Shown here: positions 1 to 8,132 of the stretch, piece after piece
Position numbering within the stretch: position 1 is the stretch's first letter
Layout of the letters: the number at the start of each line of letters is the position of its first letter
DNA from: Akkermansiaceae bacterium UBA2367
Lineage (GTDB): Bacteria > Verrucomicrobiota > Verrucomicrobiia > Verrucomicrobiales > DEV007
Reading direction: 5' to 3'
Length of the DNA stretch: 18,850 nucleotides
NCBI GenBank assembly: GCA_002344525.1
Contig: DDTJ01000021.1
Span: 1 to 18,850, forward strand
Position numbers and translations under genes: made by a program
Notes under the pieces: model-generated
Told to the model about the DNA's origin: nothing
Databases searched by the model: none
What the model saw: the letters and a program-made list of their open reading frames with translations, nothing else

Positions 1-14
1 CTGCCGCCCCGCCC

Positions 15-1451
15 ATGACCCCGCCCCCCCTTCCCACCCCCCTCTCCGTCGCGGCCCGAATGAAGGACTTCCCCGCGCGCTTCAGCCCCATGCTCGTGAA
101 GGAGCTGCGCCAAGGGATGAGGACGAACCTCTTCGCCGTCGCCTTCATCCTCCTCCAGACGGTCATGATCCTGAGCCTGCTCGCCGGGATCGCCGACCCG
201 GGCTCCCCGGCCTCGAGCGGCTTCTTCTGGTTCTTCATCGTGGTGACCCTGATCGTCGTGCAGCCCCTCCGAGGTTTCAACGCGCTGAGTTCGGAATACT
301 CCCTCAACACGATGGACCTCATCCAGTTGACCCGTCTCGACGCTTGGCGCATCACCCTCGGCAAGTGGACCGCGCTGAACGCCCAGACCCTGCTCTTCCT
401 CACCGGGGTACTGCCCTATCTCGTAATGCGCTACTTCCTCGGCAACGTGAACTTCGTCGTCGATCTCGCCGCCCTCCTCTTCCTCGGCCTCGGCTCGGCC
501 CTCGCCAGCGCCATCACCATCGGCTGCTCCGCCTTCAAGCCCTTCGTCCTGCGCGGCATCCTCCTCGTCGGAGCCGGCATCGGGTTCATCTCGCTCTTCA
601 CACTGATGCAGACGATGCTCTTCGGTTCCCTCTTCGGCTCTTTCGCCCGCGTCGCGTTCATGGCCGCCGTGGCCCTCGCGATCCTCTACGGCTGCTTCTT
701 CTTCCTCTCCTTCGGGGCGAGCCGCATCGCGCCGCTCTCGGAGAACCATGCGACGCGGAAGCGCCTCGTCGCCCTCTCCTTCGCCGGCCTTGCCTTCGCC
801 GTCGCCCTCCTCTGGCCGAACGCGAAGGATGCCGCCATCGTCGTCTTCGGCCTCATCCTCGGCTTCTCCTGCATCGACGCTCTCACCGAACCGCTCCCGG
901 TCTACTCGCGGGTGCTCGAACCCTTCCGCAAAGGCCCCCTCCGCCGCCTCGCCGCGTGGTTCCTCGCCCCCGGATGGCTCAGCGGGATCGGCTTCTTCCT
1001 CCTCTGCGCCGCCCTCTGGTCTCTCGCCTTTGTCTGGGCCTGGCCTTCGAGCTTCGACTTCAAGAACCCGGTCGAGGGGACAACCGGACTCCTCTCCATG
1101 GCCAACCTCCTCCTCTTCCCCCTCATCTTCATCCACCTCTTCTTCCCGAGGCACGCCTCGGGCAGCTTCACCTTCGGGATCTACACCTTCATTCAAGCCT
1201 GCCTCGGCATGCTCACCGGCATGACCGCCACCCTCGCCTCGGCGCTCTCGCGCTTCGACGAACTCGTCGTCTCCATCGTCCCCATCCCCTCGGTCCTCCT
1301 CATCGCGGTGGCGAACAAGGGCGTGAGCCCCAACCTCGAACTGGTCCGCCTCGGCATCGCCCTCCTCACCCTGATCCTCGCCGTCGCCATCCCCCTGCTG
1401 CGCCAGCGCGAGGCGTTGCGCGATTTCATGCGGAATCTCAAACCCTCCTGA
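15..1451 (+). CDS. ABC-2-like multi-spanning membrane permease
   Basis: The 478-residue protein is very hydrophobic, with about 12 candidate membrane spans (roughly residues 39-60, 69-87, 121-143, 147-170, 180-205, 212-235, 250-268, 272-290, 323-345, 357-378, 385-412, 443-463). Near the N-terminus the segment SPMLVKELRQGMRTN (24-38) resembles the cytoplasmic entry motif (NPVLxKELRQ) of ABC-2-type permease subunits seen in Planctomycetota and Verrucomicrobiota. It would be the membrane half of an exporter whose ATPase is presumably encoded just upstream, outside the window. The start at 15 is the first ATG. A second ATG at 60 (MKDFPARF) is equally credible, and neither has a Shine-Dalgarno. 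The DUF58 gene begins 4 nt after the stop, so the two are probably co-transcribed. The substrate cannot be read from the sequence. Another polytopic membrane protein family cannot be excluded. Confidence 0.7.
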   Translation: MTPPPLPTPLSVAARMKDFPARFSPMLVKELRQGMRTNLFAVAFILLQTVMILSLLAGIADPGSPASSGFFWFFIVVTLIVVQPLRGFNALSSEYSLNTMDLIQLTRLDAWRITLGKWTALNAQTLLFLTGVLPYLVMRYFLGNVNFVVDLAALLFLGLGSALASAITIGCSAFKPFVLRGILLVGAGIGFISLFTLMQTMLFGSLFGSFARVAFMAAVALAILYGCFFFLSFGASRIAPLSENHATRKRLVALSFAGLAFAVALLWPNAKDAAIVVFGLILGFSCIDALTEPLPVYSRVLEPFRKGPLRRLAAWFLAPGWLSGIGFFLLCAALWSLAFVWAWPSSFDFKNPVEGTTGLLSMANLLLFPLIFIHLFFPRHASGSFTFGIYTFIQACLGMLTGMTATLASALSRFDELVVSIVPIPSVLLIAVANKGVSPNLELVRLGIALLTLILAVAIPLLRQREALRDFMRNLKPS

Positions 1452-1455
1452 CACC

Positions 1456-2343
1456 GTGCCCCTGCCCGACACCGCCGAACTGAACGCCCTCGCGGCCCGC
1501 GCCCGCGCCCATGCCGAGCTCTTCGCCCTGCCCTTGCGCGAGCAGAACTGGCGCGGCAGCGCGGGCGAGTTCGCCGGATCGGGCGTGGGCAGCTCGCTGG
1601 ATTTCCAAGACCACCGCTCCTACGTCCCCGGCGACGACCCCCGCCACATCAACTGGCAGGCCTACGCCCGCTCCGGACACTACACCCTGAAGCTCTACCG
1701 CGAGGAGGTCCGTCCCGTCGTCGAGATCCTCTGCGACGTCTCCGACTCGATGTTCGCCGACGAGGGGAAGGCCCGTCGTGCCGTCGAACTGCTCTATTTC
1801 GCCTTCGCCTCCGGCGAACGGGCGGGGGCCGCGACCTCGGTCATCCTCCTGAAAGGATCGCGCTGGAAGGCGGTCGAGCGCGGCGCGGTCCTGAACCACG
1901 GCTGGACCGACTTCGCCCGCGACCTGCCGTCCACCGAGGCCTCGGCCCCGCCGAACCTCGCCGAAGTCCCCCTGCGGGCCCGCTCCCTGCGCGTCCTCCT
2001 CAGCGACCTGCTCTTTCCCGCGAGCCCCGAGCCCCTTCTCCGCGCCCTCGGTCGCGGGCTGGGCCGCGCCATCGTCCTCGCCCCCTACGCCACGGACGAG
2101 GCCTCGCCCGACTGGAGCGGGAACTGCGAATTCGTCGACACCGAAAGCGGCGCCCTCCACCAGCGGCGCGTCGACGCCGGACTCCTCCGCCGCTACGCCG
2201 AGGCCTACCGCGACCACTTCGCCCGCTGGAAGGCCTCCTCCCTGCGCACCCGTATCCCCCTCGCCAAAGTCCCCGCCGCCCCGCCCTTCGAAGCCGCCCT
2301 GAAACAAGAGGCCATCCCCGGCGGTGCGCTGCTCTTCGCGTGA
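1456..2343 (+). CDS. DUF58 domain protein (vWA-like)
   Basis: The 295-residue soluble protein carries the DUF58 signature RSYVPGDDPRHINW (residues 54-67), followed by a von Willebrand A-like metal site DVSDS (94-98, the DxSxS pattern) on the strand ILCDVSDSM. DUF58 proteins usually sit beside a MoxR AAA+ ATPase and vWA/Bat proteins and are thought to act in assembly or maturation of envelope proteins; the biochemical role is not established. The start is GTG at 1456, four nucleotides after the stop of the permease gene, which makes an operon with it likely. No MoxR gene is visible; it may lie upstream of the window. The C-terminal half (about 120-295) shows the alternating pattern expected of the rest of a vWA fold. 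I see no signal peptide or membrane span. Confidence 0.85.
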   Translation: MPLPDTAELNALAARARAHAELFALPLREQNWRGSAGEFAGSGVGSSLDFQDHRSYVPGDDPRHINWQAYARSGHYTLKLYREEVRPVVEILCDVSDSMFADEGKARRAVELLYFAFASGERAGAATSVILLKGSRWKAVERGAVLNHGWTDFARDLPSTEASAPPNLAEVPLRARSLRVLLSDLLFPASPEPLLRALGRGLGRAIVLAPYATDEASPDWSGNCEFVDTESGALHQRRVDAGLLRRYAEAYRDHFARWKASSLRTRIPLAKVPAAPPFEAALKQEAIPGGALLFA

Positions 2344-2502
2344 GCTGCTGAGGCATTTGGAATGGATTTTTTGGACCGCTGATTTGGCTCAAGGAGGGCC
2401 GAAAAGACGACGCAGCCAATGACAACAACGGGCCATGGCAGGGAAACCCTGAACCCGGCCTTGCCTGGTCGCTCCGTCCGCGCCAAGCTTCCTCAACGCG
2501 CC
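2344..2502. other. Spacer before the SGNH esterase gene
   Basis: This 159-nt gap lies between the DUF58 gene and the start chosen for the esterase. It holds a small perfect palindrome (cagggaaaccctg, 2439-2451) and a T-rich patch near 2364-2370. I see no convincing promoter, RNA gene or terminator. It could be part of the esterase coding region if the ATG at 2419 were used. Confidence 0.4.
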
Positions 2503-3825
2503 ATGCACCCTCCATTCCCCGCCACGCTCGCCATCGCCCTGCTTTCGACTGCGATCCCTTGCGCCTTCGCCGCCCCGCCGGTGGAATGGAAGCTCGCCGG
2601 GGATTGGGAGATCGAATTCGAGGCCCCAGTCAAGGCCGTGGTGAAAGTCGAGCCGGCGGCTTGGCTCTCCGTGACAGCGCAGAAGTACGCCTTGCTGCCA
2701 CCCTACCAAACCACCGGCGGCGGCTGGAAGCGCGGCGTCCAGTTGACACCGCTCAAGGCGCAGGAGACCACGACGCCCTTTCTCCTCGATCCCGACAGCT
2801 TCACGCTCCGCGCCGGACCCGGGGAATCCTCCGCAGTCTTCGTGCGAGGCCAAGACTACGAGATCGAGCCCACTTGGGGCACGCTCGGGCGTCTGCCCGA
2901 TGGATCGATCCAGGAAAACCAGCCCGTCTACGCGAGCTACCGGCACGGCTGGCTGCGGCTCGACAGTATCGTCCTCACTGCTGAGGGCAAAATCGCATAC
3001 CGGGTCGGCGAGGCGCGGGCCGCCGCTCCCCTTCCCCCGGACCTGCAAGCGGGCGAGACGCGGCTGGGCAACGTCTGGCTTCCCGGCGCGGTCGAAAAAC
3101 TCACCGCCGACCACCTCTTCCCCATCCTTGAGGAAGCCTATCCCGAAGCGCCCAAGCCCGCCCCGACCGTCGCCGAACAGCTCGTGCCCAAGGCGCTCGC
3201 GAAACTGCGCTCGGGCGAGGCGATCCGCATCCTCGCTTGGGGCGACAGCGTGACCGTGGGCGACTACCTGCCCGACTATCCGAAGTCCCGCTGGCAGGAG
3301 CAGTTCGTCGCCCGCCTGCAGGAGCGTTTTCCGAAGGCGAAGATCGAGCTGATCACCGAGGCCTGGGGCGGACGCAACACCGGCAGCTACCTCGCCGAAC
3401 CACCCGGCAGCGAACATCACTACGAGGAGAAAGTCCTCGCGACGAAGCCCGACCTGATTGTGTCCGAGTTCGTCAACGACGCCGGACTGAAGCCGGAGCA
3501 GGTCGAGGAGCGCTATGGAAAGCTGCTCGCCGACTTCCAGCGCATCGGCGCGGAGTGGATCATCCTGACCCCGCACTACACGCGCCCCGACTGGATGGGC
3601 CTCGACCGCGAGCGCGACATCGACGAGGACCCGCGCCCCTATGTGAAAGGGCTACGCGAATTCTCCGCCAAGCACGAGGTCGCCCTCGCCGACGCCTCCC
3701 TGCGCTACGGACGACTCTGGCGCCAAGGACTGCCCTACAGCACCCTGATGCTGAACTCGATCAACCATCCCGACGCCCGCGGCATGAAGCTCTTCGCGGA
3801 CGCCTTGATGGAATTGTTTCCGTGA
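2503..3825 (+). CDS. Secreted SGNH/GDSL-type esterase
   Basis: The predicted 440-residue protein starts with a signal peptide (MHPPFPATLAIALLSTAIPC, then AFAA before the cleavage site). I chose the ATG at 2503 over the in-frame ATG at 2419 because the extra 28 residues are polar and would bury the signal peptide. The N-terminal half (to about residue 230) looks like a beta-rich accessory domain. The C-terminal half is an SGNH hydrolase: block I GDSV with the nucleophile Ser near 249, block II AWGGRNT, block III EFVNDAG with the Asn, and block V SINHPDARG with the catalytic His near 422. The Asp usually found three residues before that His is Ser here. The family includes carbohydrate esterases and deacetylases, which fits the nearby lyase and sialate esterase. 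The substrate is unknown. The next gene, ridA-like, converges with it 13 nt downstream. Confidence 0.82.
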   Translation: MHPPFPATLAIALLSTAIPCAFAAPPVEWKLAGDWEIEFEAPVKAVVKVEPAAWLSVTAQKYALLPPYQTTGGGWKRGVQLTPLKAQETTTPFLLDPDSFTLRAGPGESSAVFVRGQDYEIEPTWGTLGRLPDGSIQENQPVYASYRHGWLRLDSIVLTAEGKIAYRVGEARAAAPLPPDLQAGETRLGNVWLPGAVEKLTADHLFPILEEAYPEAPKPAPTVAEQLVPKALAKLRSGEAIRILAWGDSVTVGDYLPDYPKSRWQEQFVARLQERFPKAKIELITEAWGGRNTGSYLAEPPGSEHHYEEKVLATKPDLIVSEFVNDAGLKPEQVEERYGKLLADFQRIGAEWIILTPHYTRPDWMGLDRERDIDEDPRPYVKGLREFSAKHEVALADASLRYGRLWRQGLPYSTLMLNSINHPDARGMKLFADALMELFP

Positions 3826-3838
3826 GGGAAAAAGCCCC

Positions 3839-4276
3839 TCACAAAATCTCGAAGATCGCCTCGACCTCCACCGCCGCTCCAGTGGGCAGGGCGGAGAAGC
3901 CGAGGGCGCTGCGGGCGTGGTAGCCGTCGCCGTCCTTGCCGTAGATCTCGTGGATCAGGTCGGAGGCCCCGTTGATGACGAGGTGCTGGTCGGTGAAGTC
4001 GCCCGCCGAGTAGACGCAGCCGAGGAGCTTGATGCAGCGCAGGCCGTCCAGCGTGCCGTGGGTGTGGTGGACGGAGCGGAGGATCTTCTCGAGACAGTTC
4101 TTCGCGGCGGCGTAGCCCTGCTCGACGGTGAGGTCCTTCCCGAGGACGCCCTTCAGGTCGCTGACGTGGCCGGAGGTGATGAGCTGGTTGCCGCTGCGGA
4201 TGCAGAGGTTCAGGTATCCGGGGACGACGGGCGAGAGGTCGATGCCGAGGGACTGGGCTTTTTCTTGGGGTGTCAT
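3839..4276 (-). CDS. RidA/YjgF-YER057c-UK114 family protein
   Basis: The 145-residue protein matches the RidA fold from end to end: GNQLITSGHVSD (about 29-40), then the C-terminal strand motif ARSALGFSALPTGAAVEVEA (121-140). R122 aligns with Arg105 of E. coli RidA, which salt-bridges the carboxylate of the bound imine or keto acid, and E137/E139 fit the conserved acidic pair. RidA enzymes hydrolyse reactive enamine/imine intermediates released by PLP enzymes; this longer variant resembles the UK114-like_1 branch, whose substrates are less clear. I chose the ATG at 4276 because the upstream in-frame extension (to 4453) is translated from a hairpin repeat and has no family similarity. There is no Shine-Dalgarno. 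The gene lies downstream of the PL6 lyase on the same strand, with a large hairpin between them, so separate transcription is likely. Confidence 0.88.
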   Translation of the reverse strand: MTPQEKAQSLGIDLSPVVPGYLNLCIRSGNQLITSGHVSDLKGVLGKDLTVEQGYAAAKNCLEKILRSVHHTHGTLDGLRCIKLLGCVYSAGDFTDQHLVINGASDLIHEIYGKDGDGYHARSALGFSALPTGAAVEVEAIFEIL

Positions 4277-4330
4277 ATGCGGGGAGGAAGTAGCAGCGCC
4301 GGGCGATTTTTCCAGTGCGAATTGCGGCGT

Positions 4331-4424
4331 GATCGGGGGGGAACGGGGCAAAAAGATTTCGGGTAAAAAGATGGGACGAAGGATTGGAATCTTTTTGCCC
4401 CCAAATCTTTTTGCCCCCCGTCCC
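4331..4424. repeat. Large imperfect hairpin with tandem arms (A)
   Basis: The left arm at 4345-4372 holds ggggcaaaaagattt followed by cgggtaaaaagatg. The right arm at 4389-4417 holds the complement, aatctttttgccccc and then aaatctttttgcccc. Each arm is therefore two tandem copies of a 14-15 nt unit, and the arms pair over about 28 bp around a loop of about 16 nt. Shorter complementary stretches rich in G and C extend it outward. It sits just after the 3' end of the minus-strand PL6 gene (stop at 4435) and upstream of ridA, so it may also end PL6 transcription: read on the minus strand, however, no clear U-run follows the stem. Confidence 0.85.
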
Positions 4425-4434
4425 TTGGCTCCGA

Positions 4435-5751
4435 TCAAGGTTTGTCTGGCCAACTCCAGCTCACTCCGACGTCATCCCTCTTGCCTTTGGGAAAAACAGG
4501 AGGCCCAAGCTGAGCCCCGCGCATTCCCTCGGCTTCCTCGATGCCGACAAGTTCCCCTTCGATTTGATTCCCTTTCCAAACCGCATCCTCAGGAGCGCCT
4601 TCCGCACGGACGGCGGGCCTTCCTTTGCGGGCGAGGACCTGATTGCCCTCGAAACGCAGACCGCGCGGAGCGAGAGTCGCCTCCTTCACATCGTTGTGGC
4701 CGATCAGAATGGCTTCCTTGCAATCGAAAATGGAGTTGTCCCAGATTTCCACATCGACGACTTGGTGGTAGCCGTGGTCCGGGCTGTCAGGGATGCCGTT
4801 GACGAGGCAGATGGCGCCGCGGAAGCCGTCGCCCTCGAGACCGGAAAAGAAATTCCCCACGATCCGATGGCCTTGGCCGATCACCCGGACGCCGCCGGTC
4901 CCGCTCACCCTGCTGCCCACGAACGTATTCCCCTCGACAAGGCAATCGTTGCCATGCCTCAAGGTCAGGGTGCCCGCCGTCTCCGTAAAGAGATTGTTCC
5001 GGTAGACATTGCCGCAGGACTTGTTGGAAATGCACTCGGTCTCTCCGTCGCATCGATTGAAAACGTTGCCCTCGACAAGACAGTTCGCCCGGATCGTCGC
5101 GGTCTTGCTGTCTCCGATGCGGATGGTTTCGCCTCCATTCTTGCCGAGGCGGGGACGGTCGACGAACGCATTCGCCACGATCCGGTGACCGCCCGTGTCC
5201 TCCTCGCCCAGCCAGACCACGAGCGTGGCCCCCTCGTTCTTCTTCCCCCTGAATGTGCAGTGGTCGATCTGGTTGTTCGTTCCGAAGATCCCGACCCAAC
5301 GGTTCTTCTCTTCCTGCGGTGTGGAATCTTCCTGCTCATAGAACATGCAGTCCGTCACCCGGCAATGGTTGGCCCGCCGCTTCGAGTCGATACGGAACTC
5401 CAGCCAGTCGGCCTTCGCACCGTTCAAATTCATCAGCGTCAACCCGCTCACGACGAGATGCGAGCCGCCGAGGCGGATGCGCGACGCTCCGGTGAACATC
5501 GTCTTCCCCGGCTCCTCGGCGCGGATGGTGATGGGATTGCCCTCCGCCCCTTCCCCGTCGAGGCGCAGGTCGGCGTCCTTCCATTCGCCCGACGCGAGCA
5601 CGACGACATCGCCCGGCTTCGCGTCTCGCACCGCCTTGCGGGCCGATTCGGGGTCCACAACCTTCACCTCGGCGGCGAAGACTGGCGCGAGGCCGAGGAG
5701 GAAGACGACGGGGAGAACGCCAAATGCCAAGAGTCGATTCATGGGTTTCAT
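4435..5751 (-). CDS. Secreted polysaccharide lyase family 6-type beta-helix protein
   Basis: The predicted 438-residue protein starts with a signal peptide (MKPMNRLLAFGVLPVVFLLG, cleaved after about residue 27, FAA/EV) and continues as a parallel beta-helix with repeated VEGNxF rungs. It has the PL6 (chondroitinase B/alginate lyase) active-site pattern: CISNKS with K244 and LTLRHGN with R265, 21 residues apart, exactly as Lys250 and Arg271 in chondroitinase B. E237 and E239 match that enzyme's Ca-binding Glu243/Glu245. The enzyme should cleave a uronic-acid polysaccharide (alginate, dermatan or chondroitin type) by beta-elimination, in the periplasm or outside the cell. Starts at 5751 or 5742 (MNRLL) are both possible, and a longer reading to 5838 only runs into the upstream hairpin. 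Neighbouring secreted esterases fit a glycan-degrading role. No Shine-Dalgarno is visible. Confidence 0.88.
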   Translation of the reverse strand: MKPMNRLLAFGVLPVVFLLGLAPVFAAEVKVVDPESARKAVRDAKPGDVVVLASGEWKDADLRLDGEGAEGNPITIRAEEPGKTMFTGASRIRLGGSHLVVSGLTLMNLNGAKADWLEFRIDSKRRANHCRVTDCMFYEQEDSTPQEEKNRWVGIFGTNNQIDHCTFRGKKNEGATLVVWLGEEDTGGHRIVANAFVDRPRLGKNGGETIRIGDSKTATIRANCLVEGNVFNRCDGETECISNKSCGNVYRNNLFTETAGTLTLRHGNDCLVEGNTFVGSRVSGTGGVRVIGQGHRIVGNFFSGLEGDGFRGAICLVNGIPDSPDHGYHQVVDVEIWDNSIFDCKEAILIGHNDVKEATLAPRGLRFEGNQVLARKGRPAVRAEGAPEDAVWKGNQIEGELVGIEEAEGMRGAQLGPPVFPKGKRDDVGVSWSWPDKP

Positions 5752-5763
5752 CGGTTGATGGGT

Positions 5764-5849
5764 TTTGACCACGAATGGCACGGATGCACACGAATCCAAT
5801 AGCTCCGGAATTCCAGCATTCGTGTTCATCCGTGCCATTCGTGGTCAAA
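5764..5849. repeat. 32-bp near-perfect inverted repeat with 10-nt periodic arms (B)
   Basis: The left arm (5764-5795) and right arm (5818-5849) are reverse complements at 31 of 32 positions, with a 22-nt loop that contains ggaattcc. The right arm reads attcgtgttc / atccgtgcc / attcgtggtc, that is three near-copies of a 9-10 nt unit. It fills the gap between the 3' end of the sialate esterase gene and the 5' end of the PL6 gene, both on the minus strand. It belongs to the same family as the repeat at 11263-11350. A transcriptional terminator role is possible, but no U-run is seen. Confidence 0.92.
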
Positions 5850-5854
5850 CCACC

Positions 5855-8041
5855 TCATTCCGCCTTCCTCACAAACACGCGAAGCCGCGCCGTCTCGTAG
5901 CTGCCGGCATTCCCGGCGAAGGTCCAGTCGCGGGAGCGGGAATCCTTGGAACTGTTCCCGATGCCCAGATCCGCTCCGGGGCCGGCGTTCCAGTGGTTGA
6001 TGGCGAAGACGGTCTGCTTCGCGGCGGGATGGTGGACCTGCATGGAGCCGTAGCCCGCCACCGGAGGAACGTAGCTGTCTCCGAAATCCCACAATTGCTC
6101 AGAGGCACCGGGCACTTGGGCTCTGTTCTCCGCTCCGTAGTTGTGCGGCCAGAATTCGAGATTCCCCGCGAGCCCCTCGCCTGCGGTCAGGCCATCCACG
6201 TTGCTGAGCACGGAGAGGTTCGCCACCGCCGTCTGGAAGACCGCGCCGGATTTCTCCGTGGGGATGCCGAGCTTCTTCGCCTCGGTGGTGAAGGCGTCCA
6301 TCGCCGCCCAGACCCACTGACGTGGACCACCTGACGGGGTTAGCTCCAGAAAATAGCCGACCCGGTCGAATCCGGCGATCTCGCCGCTGCGGTCCTCGCG
6401 GTAGGCGATCTCGGGGCCGAGCTTCGTCAGGTCGAGGTCGTAGACGAGCGCGTAGTCGTCCGCGCCGGGTACTTTCAGGGAGAAGAAATCGTAGTCCGGC
6501 ACCTCTCCGGCGCGGAAGGCGGAGGCGGGCAGCCCGGCACCGTTGGCGAGATTCGGCTCGGCCAGCTTGTGCCAGCCGTAGCGCATCGCGGCGGGATCCT
6601 TCACTCCGGCAGCGGTCAGGACGACGGTGTCGGCACCCTCGATCTTCGCCTCCGCCGCGACGAATTCCCCGGTCTCCCCGATCAGCTCGAAATGGGTGAG
6701 CGGCTGGCCATCGCGAGATTTCAGGCCGCCCGCGACCTCGTCGAATTTCACGAGGAGCCGCCCCGGCTCGACCACCAGCTCGCGGAAGACCGGCCCCGAG
6801 GCGACGAGCTCGTCGCGTCCGTAGGTGTGCTTCAGGGCGAGGAGGGCGAGGCGGCGTCCGACCTCCTGCTTGTTCTTCGGGTGGATGTCCTTCACGTCGC
6901 CGATGTCGCTGGTCACGACCATGCCGGAGTTCGGGATCGCGAGGCAGGCCGTCTGCGCCTCCCAGAAGCGGGCCAGGATGGTCGGCTCGCTGGTGCCGTA
7001 TTGCCAAGGGGCGATCTGCACGTAGCAGAAAGGGAAATCGCCGAGCCCCCACTGCCCGCGCCAGCCGGACACAAGGGCCTGCTGTTTGTCCGCGTAGGCC
7101 ATGCCCTCGGTGTGGTTCGACTCGCCCTGATACCAGATCGCCCCGCGCATCCCGTAGCCGACGAGAGGCTGGATCATCGCGTTGTAGAGCGTCGTCGGCG
7201 CGGTGTGCGCGGTCAGCGGCTGCAAGGCGGCGGGAAACACGGGCGTCGCGGGGACGGATTGCTGCGTGGCGAGGGACTCCTTCGCCGCCGCGAGCCAGCC
7301 CGAGACCTCGTCCATGTGGCGCTGGAGTCCGACGCGATAGGGCTCGCTCGTGGGCAGCGTGTTCAGGACCTTGTCGTGGATCGCGGCGAGCGCGGGGACT
7401 TTGGCGAAGCCCTCCAGCGGCGTCCAAGGCTCGATGCGGGTGCCGCCCCACGAACTGTTCAGCAGCCCGATCGGCACGCCGAGCTCGCGGTGCAGCTCCC
7501 GCGCCATGTAGTAGCCCGCCGCTGTGAAGCTCCCCGCCGTCTCCGGGGAACAGACCTGCCAGACGGAACTCACGTCCTGCTGCGGGGTCGGCGCGGTGAG
7601 GTGGGCGATCTTCATCTGCCGGATCGCCGGAAAATTCGCCGCCGCGATCTCCTCGGCGGGGTTCAGGCTCGCCGCCACGGTCCATTCCATGTTCGACTGG
7701 CCCGAGCACAGCCAGACCTCGCCGACGAGAACATCCTTGAGAGTGAGTGTTTTATCGCCGGATTTCACAGTGAGCGAAAGCCCCTCCGCATTCGCCTCCA
7801 TCGCGGGCAGGGCGACCTTCCAGCGTCCGTCTTCGCCAGCCTTCGCCGTGACCGCCTTGGCCTCATCCGTTCCGAGCAGGACCGACACCTCCGCGCCCGG
7901 ATCCGCCCAACCCCAGACCGGGATGGGCGCGTCGCGCTGGAGGACCATGTGGTCGCCGAAGAAACCGGGGAGCCGGAGTTCGGCGCGGGCGGACGCGGAC
8001 AGGCAGAGGATCGCGCAGAGGAAAATCGGGAGGCGTTTCAT
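5855..8041 (-). CDS. Secreted sialate O-acetylesterase with extra C-terminal domain
   Basis: The 728-residue protein has a signal peptide (MKRLPIFLCAILCLSASARA). The start of the mature protein, LRLPGFFGDHMVLQR, is the usual opening of bacterial sialate 9-O-acetylesterases. The SASA esterase region follows: GQSNMEW with the nucleophile S116, NSSWGGTRIEPW (195-206), WYQGESN (303-309) and DIHPKNKQEVG with the catalytic D385/H387. The reaction is removal of O-acetyl groups from sialic acid or other sugars. Beyond about residue 525 lies a 200-residue beta-rich domain (motifs GYFLEL, WPHNY, GYGSMQVH, INHW, DLGIGN) that the shorter relatives lack. From memory, long homologues in Planctomycetota and Verrucomicrobiota share it; its function is not known to me. 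The enzyme would act outside the cytoplasm together with the neighbouring lyase. Confidence 0.9.
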   Translation of the reverse strand: MKRLPIFLCAILCLSASARAELRLPGFFGDHMVLQRDAPIPVWGWADPGAEVSVLLGTDEAKAVTAKAGEDGRWKVALPAMEANAEGLSLTVKSGDKTLTLKDVLVGEVWLCSGQSNMEWTVAASLNPAEEIAAANFPAIRQMKIAHLTAPTPQQDVSSVWQVCSPETAGSFTAAGYYMARELHRELGVPIGLLNSSWGGTRIEPWTPLEGFAKVPALAAIHDKVLNTLPTSEPYRVGLQRHMDEVSGWLAAAKESLATQQSVPATPVFPAALQPLTAHTAPTTLYNAMIQPLVGYGMRGAIWYQGESNHTEGMAYADKQQALVSGWRGQWGLGDFPFCYVQIAPWQYGTSEPTILARFWEAQTACLAIPNSGMVVTSDIGDVKDIHPKNKQEVGRRLALLALKHTYGRDELVASGPVFRELVVEPGRLLVKFDEVAGGLKSRDGQPLTHFELIGETGEFVAAEAKIEGADTVVLTAAGVKDPAAMRYGWHKLAEPNLANGAGLPASAFRAGEVPDYDFFSLKVPGADDYALVYDLDLTKLGPEIAYREDRSGEIAGFDRVGYFLELTPSGGPRQWVWAAMDAFTTEAKKLGIPTEKSGAVFQTAVANLSVLSNVDGLTAGEGLAGNLEFWPHNYGAENRAQVPGASEQLWDFGDSYVPPVAGYGSMQVHHPAAKQTVFAINHWNAGPGADLGIGNSSKDSRSRDWTFAGNAGSYETARLRVFVRKAE

Positions 8042-8049
8042 CAGACCCG

Positions 8050-8078
8050 ATCTTGGCAGGAGGCGGAGGGTTTGGCAA
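8050..8078 (-). promoter_or_regulatory. Possible promoter of the sialate esterase gene
   Basis: On the minus strand TTGCCA (8078-8073) lies 17 nt before CAAGAT (8055-8050), which is 8 nt before the ATG. The -35 box is 5/6 to the sigma-70 consensus, but the -10 is only 3/6. If used, the transcript would begin at or next to the start codon. Confidence 0.3.
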
Positions 8079-8096
8079 GCCTGCCGGATGCTTTGC

Positions 8097-8125
8097 TTGT
8101 GATCCTCCGGCTTTTCGCCTAGACT
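8097..8125 (+). promoter_or_regulatory. Possible promoter of the Uma2 gene (leaderless geometry)
   Basis: TTGTGA (8097-8102) and TAGACT (8120-8125) are separated by 17 nt, each 4/6 to the sigma-70 boxes. Only 7 nt separate the -10 box from the GTG start at 8133, so the mRNA would start at the initiation codon. Confidence 0.4.
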
Positions 8126-8132
8126 GCCATCT

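Noticed and set aside
4277..4453. N-terminal extension of the RidA-family protein
   Set aside because: The extra 59 residues are translated from the tandem-arm hairpin and have no similarity to RidA; the family starts at the ATG at 4276.
6099..7709. Long open frame antisense-register to the sialate esterase (and others at 6569-8122, 9982-11349, 4384-5802, 2389-3576, 13189-14607)
   Set aside because: All overlap genes with clear family motifs, are rich in Arg/Pro/Gly in the way expected of high-GC shadow frames, and show no recognisable domain.
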